This document shows, one piece after another, positions 44,174 to 53,236 of a stretch of DNA of 64,000 nucleotides. Source of the DNA: JACSRF01 sp963695505 (GTDB taxonomy: Bacteria > Chloroflexota > Anaerolineae > Promineifilales > Promineifilaceae); the NCBI GenBank assembly GCA_963695505.1, contig CAVOGX010000005.1, positions 1-64,000 on the forward strand. Direction: 5' to 3'. Positions within the stretch are counted from its first letter, which is position 1. Every line of letters starts with the position of its first letter. The position numbers were made by a program, and so were the translations under genes. The notes beneath the pieces are model-generated. The model worked only from the letters and a program-made list of their open reading frames with translations, was not told the DNA's origin and ran no database searches.

Positions 44174-45442
44174 CTAGGGATTGGATGTTGGCGTTGGTTC
44201 CGGTGCCGGTTCAGGGGTAGGCGAGGGTTCTGGTGTTGGAGTAGGAGGAGTGTGATAACCTTGGGCAACGGCCGTAAGCTCTGGCATTTCTTTGACGGAA
44301 GCAAAACCCCCATTGTGACAATGTTGGCAAGCGTACGTCAAGGTGATATAGGGCATTACCTGCGTGCCGTCGGCCGTAAATTGAGGGGCATCAGGTTCAC
44401 TATTTATAGAGAATTGGTGACTATGCAGATCGCCCGTGAAATTTTCTAAATCTCCCCAAGCTGACTGGCCCATAGGCGGCATGTGACAATCGACGCACTT
44501 GACCCCTAAATGTTTGCGATTATTTTGCACGGCATCATTTTGCCAATGACAAGATTCACACTGCTGCAAGATGCCATTGTTGGGATTAATTGCTTCATCA
44601 CCATAAAGCGTGCTGGCATGTGGATCGTGGCATGTGACACAGGAGAGGGCAAAATGTTTTGAGTTGAAGAGCCCATCGTAGTGCACGTATTGTTCTTCAA
44701 AACCGTTTAAGGCATCAATAATGGCCGGGTTTTCGCGAGAGTGGCAATCCCCACACATTTGCGAGGCTCGGTCAACAGGCATAAACACCCCCATGGGGTC
44801 GGCCGAATGCCGGCTACCAGGGCCATGACATGCCTCGCACTGGATACCCTCATAAGCCCATGTGCCCTGGATGCCTTCACGATTATCCTGGTGCCCCTGA
44901 GGGGCGTATCCTGTGGTATGGCAGCGGGCACAGTCAAATATTTCTTCTTCGGCAATGTGTCCGGCTACCCATTCGGCAGTTTTACCCACCTCCTCATTGG
45001 CAAAATTATATTGAGTCGGGGCATCTGCTTCACCGGCAATCAAATAGCCATCATCCTTTAAGAAGCGCACTTTCCAACCAAATCCACCTATTACATAAGA
45101 AATGTCATTCCATGAATAACCTTCTGGTGGATTAGGAACACCATTAGTGAGTTCATCAAATGGAAATTGAGGCGGTGTGCCGTCAATTGCTTTGAGAGCG
45201 TGGGGATGAGCGGAGAGGGAAAACTTGGCGAATATTTCCTCGTGGCAGCTACCACATGTTTCGGAACCAACGTATGTCTGGCTAGCTGAGGCATCTTCAC
45301 CAGCGGGGCCAACAGGGCCAATGGGACCAGGCGCACCAGCAGGCCCCACCGGACCAGCAGGCCCAGTTTGACCACGGCAGGCAGCGAGAAAAACTACCCA
45401 TGTTAATAAGAAAATTATGCGGCGTATAGATTTTGAGCTCAT
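44174..45442 (-). CDS. Octahaem cytochrome lipoprotein with collagen-like spacer
   Basis: 422 residues. Signal with lipobox VFLAAC, then a Gly-X-Y spacer of about nine triplets (QTGPAGPVGPAGAPGPIGP). Eight CXXCH sites follow (CGSCH, CARCH, CEACH, CGDCH, CVTCH, CESCH, CVDCH, CQHCH), ending in a Pro/Thr-rich tail. The haem part (YVGSETCGSCHEE, CEACHGPGSRH, CHDPHAS) resembles cytochrome c554 or MtrA-like multihaem proteins. The stiff collagen-like spacer would hold the haem domain away from the membrane. It is 69 nt upstream of the NapC-like gene on the same strand and is the likely electron acceptor. ATG 45442 has GAGGAG in front. Confidence 0.85.
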   Translation of the reverse strand: MSSKSIRRIIFLLTWVVFLAACRGQTGPAGPVGPAGAPGPIGPVGPAGEDASASQTYVGSETCGSCHEEIFAKFSLSAHPHALKAIDGTPPQFPFDELTNGVPNPPEGYSWNDISYVIGGFGWKVRFLKDDGYLIAGEADAPTQYNFANEEVGKTAEWVAGHIAEEEIFDCARCHTTGYAPQGHQDNREGIQGTWAYEGIQCEACHGPGSRHSADPMGVFMPVDRASQMCGDCHSRENPAIIDALNGFEEQYVHYDGLFNSKHFALSCVTCHDPHASTLYGDEAINPNNGILQQCESCHWQNDAVQNNRKHLGVKCVDCHMPPMGQSAWGDLENFTGDLHSHQFSINSEPDAPQFTADGTQVMPYITLTYACQHCHNGGFASVKEMPELTAVAQGYHTPPTPTPEPSPTPEPAPEPTPTSNP

Positions 45443-45910
45443 TGTTTCTCTCCTCTTTGATTTCAGACAGTTATTTGACACAAATACCCTAATACTTTAC
45501 TTCCGGCTGTTAAGTATTGAGGATTAAGTCATATACCTCACCTGGCTAGGTAAGGAGTGCCTGAGACAGCGCATGAAGCCCTAAAGGCAAAATGCTTAAA
45601 TGGTCGCTCTAATTGATCCGAAAATTTTACCGACCACGGATTTGGTGTCTTGAAGCTCAATTCTGCGTGTCCATTCCCCGAAACGTTTGATCGATGTCTC
45701 TTTGATCTAAAAGGGGAAGGAATAATCCGCAAACATCTTAATTTTTTAACGAATTGATAAGTAAAAGCTATTCTAATCTTCACCTAATAAAATGGCAAAT
45801 TTCCTGCTAATCCACCGCAAACTAGATACTTCATTCTCCTGGGAAAAAGCTGCTGGATAGCCCCAAATCTTGGAGGGGGTAAATTTTCATTTGCTTTGGT
45901 TTGGCTTAAT
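45443..45910. other. 468-nt intergenic region without a gene
   Basis: A/T-rich region upstream of the octahaem-NapC pair and downstream of the FtsX-type permease. I see no convincing ORF, tRNA or strong hairpin; a promoter for the cytochrome pair should lie at its left end. It contains no AACGGCCGTT copy. Confidence 0.5.
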
Positions 45911-48265
45911 TTACACCAGTACCTTGGTTGCTTCAGCCAGATTGAGCCGGTTCACGCGGCGAATGGCTGGCCAGGCCGCCAACAGAATAGTCAGCAAAAT
46001 GCCCAGGCTGGTCAATGCAAAACTGGTGGGCGTAATCACCACGTCAAAGCGAAACAGTTCAGAGCTAAAGGCGTCACCTAATTGCAGGGCTACCAGGTAA
46101 CCTAGCAGCAGCCCTGGAACCAGCGACAGCAGCCAAAGAATTATGTTTTCCGCGGTGATTTGGGCGGCGATTTGCCAGTTTGCTGCGCCAACAGAACGCA
46201 TGGTTGCCAATTCTCTTTGCCTTTCTAGCACGTTGACTGTTGTGGCATTGAACAGCAAAGCGAAGGCCATGCCCAGGGCAAAGAGCAGCATGACGCCCAT
46301 GAAGGTGTAGAAGAGATTCAGCATTTCCAACAGGTCATTGTACAAATCAGCTTTGCGAGCTACGCTGGCTACCCCTGGGAGATGATAAAGGTCGGTTTTG
46401 ATGCGGCTGGTAACGGCCGTTTCCGTTTGCAGGTAGAGCCCGTTGAAAATGTCCATGGGGAAGGGGGACAGGTCCTGAGTGTCATCCAGGCTGACGTAAA
46501 CGGCCGTATTGATCAACTCCTTTGTGGTACTGCTAAAGGTAAAGAGATGCTGGCCAAATGGGGTGTCCATCGTCACCTCGTCACCAATACGCAAACCCAT
46601 TTCCTCGGCCAGGGCATCGGCCAGCACTATCTGATCATTACCCAAAACGGTCGTAACCACGTCCCCCTCTGGCAGTTGCAGCACGTGCATTTCCTGGTCA
46701 GGATTGATGGCCGTTAGCAGCACATCTTCCCGGCTGTCCCCCGCCAACAGTGTCACCGGCAGTTGGATGATTGGCTCCACGGCAGTGACCCCCTCCCAGC
46801 CAGCCACGATTTTCAAGGTACCTTCTGTTTGCGGCTGGTCGAAAACGGCCGTAATGTCCCAACGCTCCACATCGTTGAAGTTCCTGTCCAACAGGTTGGC
46901 CATCGAGTCAAACATGGCCCAAACCATCAGCACCAAAATAAAGGCAAAGACGATGCCCAGCCCCGTTGTGAGGGAGCGGCGGCGCAGGCGCAGCACGTTG
47001 CGCAGCGGCAGGCGCGCCTCCAACGGCAGCCGCAGCAGCTTTTCCAGCCAGTTCTGTTTTCCGTTAACCAGGGCAATCGCCGGATCAATGCGCATCGCTT
47101 CAGCCGGACTTAGGCGGGCAGCAGTGCGGGCCGGTCCAAAGCTGGCCAGCAAGCACAGCGCCAGGCTAATGCCCACGCTTTGCGCCACCACATCTCCATA
47201 GACCTCTGTTTGCACAAAAGGAATGCTTAATTCTTGAGCATAGGTGTTGGTTACCCAGGCTGCAAGAGGAATACCGCCAACTACCCCCACAACCAGCCCC
47301 ACCAGCCCGATGCCCAGGGCAAACAGCAGGTAATGGCGCTGAACGTCCCCCGTGCTGTAGCCCAAAGCCTTCATTAACCCGACCTGCGGCTGTTGGGTGC
47401 GAACCATGCGCCCCAGCAGCACATAAACTGAAATGGCCGCTACCAGCAAAATAATGGCAGGCATCAGGTTAGCAATTTCGCGGTAACCAGCCACGTCTTG
47501 CTGCAAAAGCGCATTGGAGGGTTGGTCAGCTTGCAATATGGTAGTTTCAAGCTGGTAAGGCTGTAAAATGGCTTGTACCTCCCGCACAATGGTGTCGAGA
47601 TCGGCCGAATCATCCACTAGTAGGGTAAAGTCGCTGACGGCGCCGGGGCTGCCGGTCAGGTTTTGTACTTTTTCTAATGGCAGCCACAGTACGGCAAAAG
47701 TACGCGCAGAGGGAAAGAGGTCTTGCTGGCTGGGACTGACGATGAGGTATTCGGGGCTGATGGCCACTCCAGAAACCTCTAGTTGTGCTGTTTCACCGTT
47801 GATAATGGGGGTAACGGTGTCGCCAGGCTGAATGTCGTAAATCTCGGCAAAGTGCGTTTCTACCAGCAGGGTGTCAGTAGTGTAGAAACGGCCGTTCTGC
47901 ACCACTAATTGGTTAACCTCTGGCTGTTCTAGGCCGGGCAAGCCCACCAGCCGGGCCCGAATCGGTTCGCCATCAGATAGTTCGTAGCCGGTATCGCGAA
48001 TAAGCCGCGGAGTAACGGCCGTTACGCCTGTCACCCCGCGCAGTTCGTCTGCTACCGCCAGAGGCGCTTTCGCCACAGAAAAAGTGACATCTGCAAAGTG
48101 CAGTGTCTCATAGGTACGGTCATACGACCGTTTCAGGTCACGATACGAGCCTACCAGCGCAATATAGGACGCTACGCCCAGCGCTACAATGACCATCAAG
48201 GCGAAGCTTTGCGCCCGGGCGGCGCGAAAATCGCGCAATGTCTTTCGCATGAGGAGCTTGTTCAT
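45911..48265 (-). CDS. FtsX/MacB-type ABC transporter permease
   Basis: 784 residues with the two-domain FtsX layout: an N-terminal helix (FALMVIVALGVASYIALVG), a large extracellular domain, three helices near 265-385, a second helix-periplasmic loop-three helices unit ending at the C-terminus (LATMRSVGAANWQIAAQ, LLSLVPGLLLGYLV). Such permeases work mechanically with a LolD/MacB-like ATPase to move lipoproteins, peptides or antibiotics, or to signal. The ATPase is encoded upstream (48345-49067) and a TetR gene before that, forming one operon. Several palindrome copies lie inside. Confidence 0.87.
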   Translation of the reverse strand: MNKLLMRKTLRDFRAARAQSFALMVIVALGVASYIALVGSYRDLKRSYDRTYETLHFADVTFSVAKAPLAVADELRGVTGVTAVTPRLIRDTGYELSDGEPIRARLVGLPGLEQPEVNQLVVQNGRFYTTDTLLVETHFAEIYDIQPGDTVTPIINGETAQLEVSGVAISPEYLIVSPSQQDLFPSARTFAVLWLPLEKVQNLTGSPGAVSDFTLLVDDSADLDTIVREVQAILQPYQLETTILQADQPSNALLQQDVAGYREIANLMPAIILLVAAISVYVLLGRMVRTQQPQVGLMKALGYSTGDVQRHYLLFALGIGLVGLVVGVVGGIPLAAWVTNTYAQELSIPFVQTEVYGDVVAQSVGISLALCLLASFGPARTAARLSPAEAMRIDPAIALVNGKQNWLEKLLRLPLEARLPLRNVLRLRRRSLTTGLGIVFAFILVLMVWAMFDSMANLLDRNFNDVERWDITAVFDQPQTEGTLKIVAGWEGVTAVEPIIQLPVTLLAGDSREDVLLTAINPDQEMHVLQLPEGDVVTTVLGNDQIVLADALAEEMGLRIGDEVTMDTPFGQHLFTFSSTTKELINTAVYVSLDDTQDLSPFPMDIFNGLYLQTETAVTSRIKTDLYHLPGVASVARKADLYNDLLEMLNLFYTFMGVMLLFALGMAFALLFNATTVNVLERQRELATMRSVGAANWQIAAQITAENIILWLLSLVPGLLLGYLVALQLGDAFSSELFRFDVVITPTSFALTSLGILLTILLAAWPAIRRVNRLNLAEATKVLV

Positions 48266-48298
48266 GATCGTTTCCTTATGGGCAAGGGAAGGGATTCG

Positions 48299-48343
48299 TG
48301 ATTAGAGATTGACCAGCCTCCAACCTCCCGTCTCTAATCTCCG
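48299..48343. repeat. Dispersed GGAGATTAGAGATTG inverted-repeat element, copy B
   Basis: GATTAGAGATTG, a short spacer, then TCTCTAATCTCC. It matches copies A (12945) and C (54876) and sits between the ATPase and permease genes of one operon. Confidence 0.65.
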
Positions 48344-48344
48344 T

Positions 48345-49067
48345 TCACCATGCCAGTTCGGCAACCAATTCCGGCTCATCTTGCACGGTAATGCTGTCAA
48401 TTTCCCCGTCACTAAGGCGCACAATGCGGTCAGCCATGGGGGCAATGGCCGTGTTATGGGTGACCAGAATGACCGAAGCGCCTTGTTCGTGGTTCAAATT
48501 GCGGATCGCCTGCAAAACTTGGTGGCCGGTTTTCACATCCAGGTTGCCGGTGGGTTCGTCACACAACAGCAAAGCCGGGTTATTGGCCAGAGCGCGGGCA
48601 ATGGAAACCCGCTGCTGCTCGCCGCCCGATAGTTCGGCAGGAAAGTGACTGGCCCGATCATGCAATCCCACAATGTGCAGGAGTTCCAGGGCACGGCTAG
48701 CAGCGGAACGGCCGTTGCTGCCGTTCAGCTTCAGCGCAAATTCCACGTTCTCGCTGGCGGTTAGGGTGGGAATCAGGTTGAAGAATTGGAAGACAAAACC
48801 CACCTGCTCACGGCGATAGCGCGTTAGCTGCTTTTCGTTGTAACGGGTAATGTCTTCTCCGGCTATCAACACCTGCCCGCTGGTAGGGCGATCCAACCCG
48901 CCAATCAGGTTGAGGGTGGTGGTTTTGCCAGAACCAGATGGCCCTAAGAGTATAATAAACTCCCCTGCGCCAATTTCCAGGTTCATACCCCGTAAAGCAT
49001 GGACAGTCACAGCGCCCATTTTGTATTGTCGTGTCAAGTCGCGGCAGATAATCAGAGGTTCTTTCAT
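48345..49067 (-). CDS. LolD/MacB-like ABC transporter ATP-binding protein
   Basis: 240 residues. Walker A GPSGSGKTTTLNLIGGLD, Q-loop FVFQFFNLIPTLTA, signature LSGGEQQRVSIARAL, Walker B LLCDEPTGNLD and H-loop VTHN are all present, with the FtsE/LolD-type GNLD. It powers the FtsX-type permease encoded downstream, separated by dispersed repeat copy B. It lies 19 nt after the TetR gene, so expression is probably controlled by that repressor. Substrate unknown. Confidence 0.9.
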   Translation of the reverse strand: MKEPLIICRDLTRQYKMGAVTVHALRGMNLEIGAGEFIILLGPSGSGKTTTLNLIGGLDRPTSGQVLIAGEDITRYNEKQLTRYRREQVGFVFQFFNLIPTLTASENVEFALKLNGSNGRSAASRALELLHIVGLHDRASHFPAELSGGEQQRVSIARALANNPALLLCDEPTGNLDVKTGHQVLQAIRNLNHEQGASVILVTHNTAIAPMADRIVRLSDGEIDSITVQDEPELVAELAW

Positions 49068-49086
49068 GTCTTCACCCCACGATATT

Positions 49087-49692
49087 TTAGTTGGGCGCGG
49101 GCTTTAGCCCGGCCAACATCTCGCCCAACAACTTTTGTTTCATGGCTGGCAGGTCAATCTGGTCTGGAGCCATTAGCCAAATAAGTTCCAATCCTTCATG
49201 CATTGCCATCAGCGCAACGGCCGTTTCCCGCACATTGATATCGCTGCGGAACTCCCCGCTGGCTATGGCTTCTTGCAGCATTTGAATCAGTAAAGCCTTC
49301 ACCTCCAGGAAGCGCTCCTGGATATTGCGCCGCCCTTCTTCCTCCCGCCAAATCAAGGCAAATATCTCAAACATCAGCGGTTGCACCTGAACGAGAGTCT
49401 CCAACTCTGACGAAAAACGGCCCACGAATTGCTGCAGCCGCTCAGCAACCGGACCCTCTGCTTCTGCGGCTTCTTGCAGCCAGCCAAACTGATTTTTCAT
49501 CAAATCAGCTTGTATGGCGGAAAAGACCTCTTCTTTGCTATTGAAGTACCAATACAGTGTACCTTTACTGAGTCCGGCAAGGCTGGCGACGTCTTCCATG
49601 CGCGTTTTTTCAAAACCATTTTCTGCAAAAGCCGTCATTGCCGCTGCCAAAATTTGGGCTTTCCGCTCGGCGCTTACATCAGGACGGGGCAT
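49087..49692 (-). CDS. TetR-family repressor of the ABC exporter operon
   Basis: 201 residues. The N-terminal helix-turn-helix is canonical (AERKAQILAAAMTAFAENGF, GLSKGTLYWYFNSKEEVFSA). The C-terminal helical half is the ligand and dimer domain. It is the first gene of an operon with the ATPase and FtsX permease. Two palindromic sites, TGACCGGTTGGTCA and TGACTGGTCAGTCA, lie upstream and fit autorepression. By analogy, an exported toxic ligand would relieve repression. Confidence 0.9.
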   Translation of the reverse strand: MPRPDVSAERKAQILAAAMTAFAENGFEKTRMEDVASLAGLSKGTLYWYFNSKEEVFSAIQADLMKNQFGWLQEAAEAEGPVAERLQQFVGRFSSELETLVQVQPLMFEIFALIWREEEGRRNIQERFLEVKALLIQMLQEAIASGEFRSDINVRETAVALMAMHEGLELIWLMAPDQIDLPAMKQKLLGEMLAGLKPAPN

Positions 49693-49717
49693 ATCTATTC
49701 ACCTCTCGAAAATTAAC

Positions 49718-49788
49718 TGACCGGTTGGTCAACTATCAGTATAAAAGTTGCCGAGATCTGTGTCAATACCTAACTGACTGGTCAGTCA
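49718..49788. promoter_or_regulatory. Tandem TetR operators
   Basis: Two 14-bp palindromic sites lie at 49718-49731 (TGACCGGTTGGTCA) and 49775-49788 (TGACTGGTCAGTCA). Their centres are 57 bp apart. A related GACCGGTC site precedes the second TetR gene at 51708. Confidence 0.7.
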
Positions 49789-49937
49789 ATTATTTAAGCT
49801 TTGGCTAGGAGAGGAACTGGCCGTTGCTGCTAGCAGGGGCGGCAGCAGAATCAATGCCAGCTCGGCGCGGGTGGCTCTGGGCCGATAAACTTGTCCCATT
49901 CTCCGGCTAGGCCGGTGCGCAGCGCGGGGGCGTCCAG

Positions 49938-51074
49938 CTAATTTTCACGCCGTTTTCTCCGCAGCAGCCAGCCCAAGCCTACGAGCGCCGCCGAGACGAC
50001 CGCCAGCGGCCACAGAGGCCGACCTTCTTCAAGCAACAGCCGGGGCTGCAACGCGACGAAAGGAATGTGCTTAGCGGCGATTTGCCGGTAGCCTTCCATG
50101 CTGCCATCCACCTGGTAGCCAATCATGCGTGAGAGATTCTTGGCGGCGTTGGGGTGGTGCTGGGCGTACTGCACCATCATTTCACCCGATTCCTCCGGCT
50201 CGAAAATCTTGGCGGTAACGGCCAGTTTTCGCCGCCCCACCTGGATGGTCACCTCGGGGTTGGCCTGGATGTTGCGGAACCATTGCGCGGAACGGCCGTA
50301 ACCCGAGGCTACATAATAGGTGTCCGTTGCCTGGTCATAATCTACCACTTCCAGCACAGCCTGGCGCGGCAGGCCGCTCTTGCGCCCAATGTGGTTGAGC
50401 AATAGGAAGCGATTGCCCAACAAGCCGCCCAATCCGGCGCGGAAGAGGTATATGGGAAGACGAAAGGCGAGGCGGGATAAGCCGGTGGGCGGTTTGACTC
50501 CGGCTGGCTGGAAATTGGGCTGCCTGACAGCTTCTGCCAACTTGATGACGTCTTCGTAGTGGAGCTGATCGTGATGCAGCCCCAGACGCAGGGTGAGAAT
50601 CAGGTTAAGCCAGCCGAAGTAAGGATCGAAAATGGCTATGTTGCCCAACACATCTTCCTCTTTGCCTTCATAAAAATTGCAGACGTCACGATGCAGATCG
50701 CGCAGTTCGCTTTTGAGCTGTTCCAGGGAGACCGGTTTGCCTGGCTTATGGCGCGGAGTCCACAAAAAGCCCACCCACATGGGAAATTTGCCGTCACGGT
50801 AAAGGTCCGGAATGTCAGTTTTATAGGGTCTGGCGCGGAAGCGTTCCCCATACCAGCGGAAAAAACGCCAGGCAAAATGCACGTACGGCATGGCGGTGGA
50901 CATCACCAGGTAATTGTGATTCAAAATTTCGCCAATGCTCCATTCTTTGGGTGCGGGTCGCTGCCAGATTTGGGCGTCGGTTAGCCCCGCTAAAGCGGCA
51001 AAGGCTGTTTCACGCTGGGTGGCAAGTAAATCTAGATACTTGGGAATTACGTGGTTGGGTTTGGCATCATTCAT
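49938..51074 (-). CDS. DinB-like domain fused to a deazaflavin-type nitroreductase domain
   Basis: 378 residues. The first 170 resemble the DinB/DUF664 four-helix fold (TDAQIWQRPAPKEWSIGEILNHNY, GLHHDQLHYEDV). From about 210 to 340 comes a split-barrel domain of the F420-dependent nitroreductase/DUF385 type (LLLNHIGRKSGLPRQAVLEVV, YYVASGYGRSAQWFRNIQANPEV). A C-terminal helix (LAVVSAALVGLGWLLRRKR) may anchor it to the membrane. The fusion suggests a thiol-dependent plus deazaflavin-dependent detoxification enzyme; activity is inferred. Its ATG at 51074 overlaps the end of the TetR gene upstream, so they are co-expressed. Confidence 0.75.
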   Translation of the reverse strand: MNDAKPNHVIPKYLDLLATQRETAFAALAGLTDAQIWQRPAPKEWSIGEILNHNYLVMSTAMPYVHFAWRFFRWYGERFRARPYKTDIPDLYRDGKFPMWVGFLWTPRHKPGKPVSLEQLKSELRDLHRDVCNFYEGKEEDVLGNIAIFDPYFGWLNLILTLRLGLHHDQLHYEDVIKLAEAVRQPNFQPAGVKPPTGLSRLAFRLPIYLFRAGLGGLLGNRFLLLNHIGRKSGLPRQAVLEVVDYDQATDTYYVASGYGRSAQWFRNIQANPEVTIQVGRRKLAVTAKIFEPEESGEMMVQYAQHHPNAAKNLSRMIGYQVDGSMEGYRQIAAKHIPFVALQPRLLLEEGRPLWPLAVVSAALVGLGWLLRRKRREN

Positions 51075-51678
51075 TGTCTTCTCTCTTTTGCAAACCATCA
51101 AGCAGCAGGGAAACGGCCGTTCCCGTCAGTCTCAACAAATCTACGTGCTCCGGGTCAATAGCCCACAGCAAAACCAGCCCTTCAAACTGCGCAGCGGCCG
51201 TCATGGCAACATCACGGGCATTGGCTGGGCGAAACTCACCTGCATCTATCCCTTGCTGAATGAGCACGGTTAGCAAATCAACAAGTTGGTGCAAATACAC
51301 CAACATGCGCTCACGGAAAGCGCCTTCGCGGGCAGCGACGGCGTAGAATTCCAGCCAGATATTCAGGTAAGCGGTTAATTCTTCTACCGTGTCAGCCATC
51401 ATTTGCTGCATAAGCTGGCATATTTTTTCGCGGGCAGAAAATGGTGCAGTTAGTATTTCGCCAATTTCGTCCATTTCAGCGGAAAAGAACTGGTCCAGAA
51501 CGGCCGTTACAATGTCATCCTTGCTCTTGAAATGCCAGTACAACCCCCCTTTGCTCAAGCCAGATTCCTGCACGATGTCGTCCATGCTGGCTTGATAGAA
51601 ACCCTTTTGCGCAAAAACGGCCGCTGCGGCTTCAATAATTTGCTGTTTTCGTGTGTCTGCATCAAGGCGTTTGTTCAT
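51067..51678 (-). CDS. TetR-family regulator
   Basis: 203 residues with a clear helix-turn-helix (TRKQQIIEAAAAVFAQKGFY, SGLSKGGLYWHFKSKDDIVTA) and a helical effector domain. It overlaps the downstream DinB/nitroreductase gene by 8 nt and probably controls it. A GACCGGTC palindrome lies about 30 bp upstream of the start. It is similar in layout to the TetR at 49087; the two may be distant paralogues. Confidence 0.9.
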   Translation of the reverse strand: MNKRLDADTRKQQIIEAAAAVFAQKGFYQASMDDIVQESGLSKGGLYWHFKSKDDIVTAVLDQFFSAEMDEIGEILTAPFSAREKICQLMQQMMADTVEELTAYLNIWLEFYAVAAREGAFRERMLVYLHQLVDLLTVLIQQGIDAGEFRPANARDVAMTAAAQFEGLVLLWAIDPEHVDLLRLTGTAVSLLLDGLQKREDNE

Positions 51679-51702
51679 TAGTCTGCTCTAAATATTACGT
51701 AC

Positions 51703-51722
51703 ATACCGACCGGTCAGTTTGT
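51703..51722. promoter_or_regulatory. TetR operator upstream of second TetR gene
   Basis: A palindromic core GACCGGTC at 51708-51715 lies within TACCGACCGGTCAGT, matching the operators of the other TetR gene. Confidence 0.6.
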
Positions 51723-52018
51723 TATATGTTACCGCGGTCATTGTATAAAGTCAACAGTAAACCAGCGGTGACGTTGGTGATGTTGTCCTCGAGAGTAAAT
51801 AAGACATGACAAACATCACCGGACGAAGGTGTCATTCGCAACTGTGAAGTGTGACTGAAGCCGTGTATCTTATGGTGAATTTAAGTGGCTTAGCCTGGGT
51901 GTCATGCCAGCAAGGCCACAGCATAGGAAGGGCGAGGTTAAGGAAAACTGAAGACGATCACCCGGCGATGTTTTTCCAAATGCTGCGCCCCAAAAAAATT
52001 TAGGAGGTAAACAGCCTT
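51723..52018 (+). promoter_or_regulatory. Upstream region of the aminotransferase-pckA operon
   Basis: It holds ATGACA (51806-51811) and TGTCAT (51830-51835) as a widely spaced inverted pair, with a CACC/GGTG hairpin between them, and an AGGAGG ribosome-binding site at 52002-52007. The half-sites equal those of the cytochrome-island operator, but the 18-nt spacing differs. No ORF seen. Confidence 0.35.
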
Positions 52019-53236
52019 ATGAGCATCAGTCGGCTAGCAAGCTCGATTCCGGAGTCGCCCACCCTCAGGCTCAATGATGAAGCGCGTCGTTTGCGGGTCA
52101 AGGGTGAGCCGGTCATTCACCTTGGCGGTGGTGAGCCAAAAAACAAAGCGCCCATCACGGCCATTCTTGGTTCAGCGGCCAAACTCAAGACCGGGGACAT
52201 TAAATATGTTCCCACTGATGGGTTGCCATCGCTGAAAAAGGCCATTATTCGCTACACGGAGGAGAATTACGGCCGTTTGGTCGCCCAGGAAAATATCATC
52301 GTATCTACTGGCGCCAAGCAGGCCATTTACAACATACTCTTCACCATCATCAACCCCCAGGATGAGGTAATCATCCTGGCCCCTTATTGGGTCAGCTATC
52401 CGGACATGGTGCGCATGGTGTATGGCGTACCCGTCATTGTCAAGCCCGAAGATGGCACATTCCAGCCCCGCATCGACGAAGTCGAAGAGGTCATCAGCTC
52501 CTATACAAAAGCCATCATCGTCAACAGCCCCAACAACCCTTCGGGAGCCGTTTACCCGCCGGAATTTGTGCAGGCCTTGGTCGAGTTGTGTGAAAAACGC
52601 GGCATTTACATCATCATGGACGACATCTACCACAAACTCGTTTTTGATGGTAAAGAGGCTGCACCAGGATATCGCTTTTCCAACAAAGATATTGAAAGCA
52701 CGCATATCCTGGTCGTTAACGGTGTCTCAAAGCTGTATGGCATGACCGGTTTTCGCATAGGTTGGGCAATCGCTCCCCAAAATATGGTTCGCGTCATGGC
52801 CAACATCCAAAGCCAGATCACCTCTTGCCCGCCTGTATTAAATCAGGCTGCAGCCGAAGGCGCCCTCACCGGCATGCAAAGCGTTACTGAGAATTTGCGG
52901 CTTACCATCCAAAATCATCGTGACGTGATGATGCAGGAGTTACGCAGCTTCACAGATATCATTGCCCCCAAACCGGCCGGAACATTTTACTGCCTGGCTG
53001 ATTTTCGTGCTTATGGGCAGGACTCTGTTAAATTGGCCGAGTTTCTGCTCAAAAAAGCGCTGGTAGTAACTGTGCCGGGAGAATCTTTTGGCATGGAAGG
53101 CTACTTGCGATTGAGTTACTGTGGACCCATCAAAGAGATTCGTGAGGGCGTAGAGCGAATGAAATGGGCTTTGGATCCCAATGCACCCAATGAAATCTAC
53201 ATTGGCGATCGTAAACTGATCAGGGATTGGCTATGA
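52019..53236 (+). CDS. Class I aspartate-type aminotransferase
   Basis: 405 residues of PLP fold type I. The PLP lysine is in VNGVSKLYGMTGFRIGWA, with the substrate/PLP motifs NSPNNPSGAVY and DDIYHKLVFDG. It should interconvert an amino acid and 2-oxoacid, probably aspartate and oxaloacetate. It is translationally coupled to PEP carboxykinase (ATG overlaps TGA at 53233-53236), so oxaloacetate from aspartate can pass directly to PEP. This pairing gives a metabolic link between amino-acid use and gluconeogenesis. Confidence 0.9.
   Translation: MSISRLASSIPESPTLRLNDEARRLRVKGEPVIHLGGGEPKNKAPITAILGSAAKLKTGDIKYVPTDGLPSLKKAIIRYTEENYGRLVAQENIIVSTGAKQAIYNILFTIINPQDEVIILAPYWVSYPDMVRMVYGVPVIVKPEDGTFQPRIDEVEEVISSYTKAIIVNSPNNPSGAVYPPEFVQALVELCEKRGIYIIMDDIYHKLVFDGKEAAPGYRFSNKDIESTHILVVNGVSKLYGMTGFRIGWAIAPQNMVRVMANIQSQITSCPPVLNQAAAEGALTGMQSVTENLRLTIQNHRDVMMQELRSFTDIIAPKPAGTFYCLADFRAYGQDSVKLAEFLLKKALVVTVPGESFGMEGYLRLSYCGPIKEIREGVERMKWALDPNAPNEIYIGDRKLIRDWL

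Noticed and set aside
49790..49937. Possible gene remnant downstream of the DinB fusion on the - strand
   Set aside because: A short stretch reads like protein (GLAGEWDKFIG, then AELALILLPPLL in another frame), but it is too short and broken to assign.
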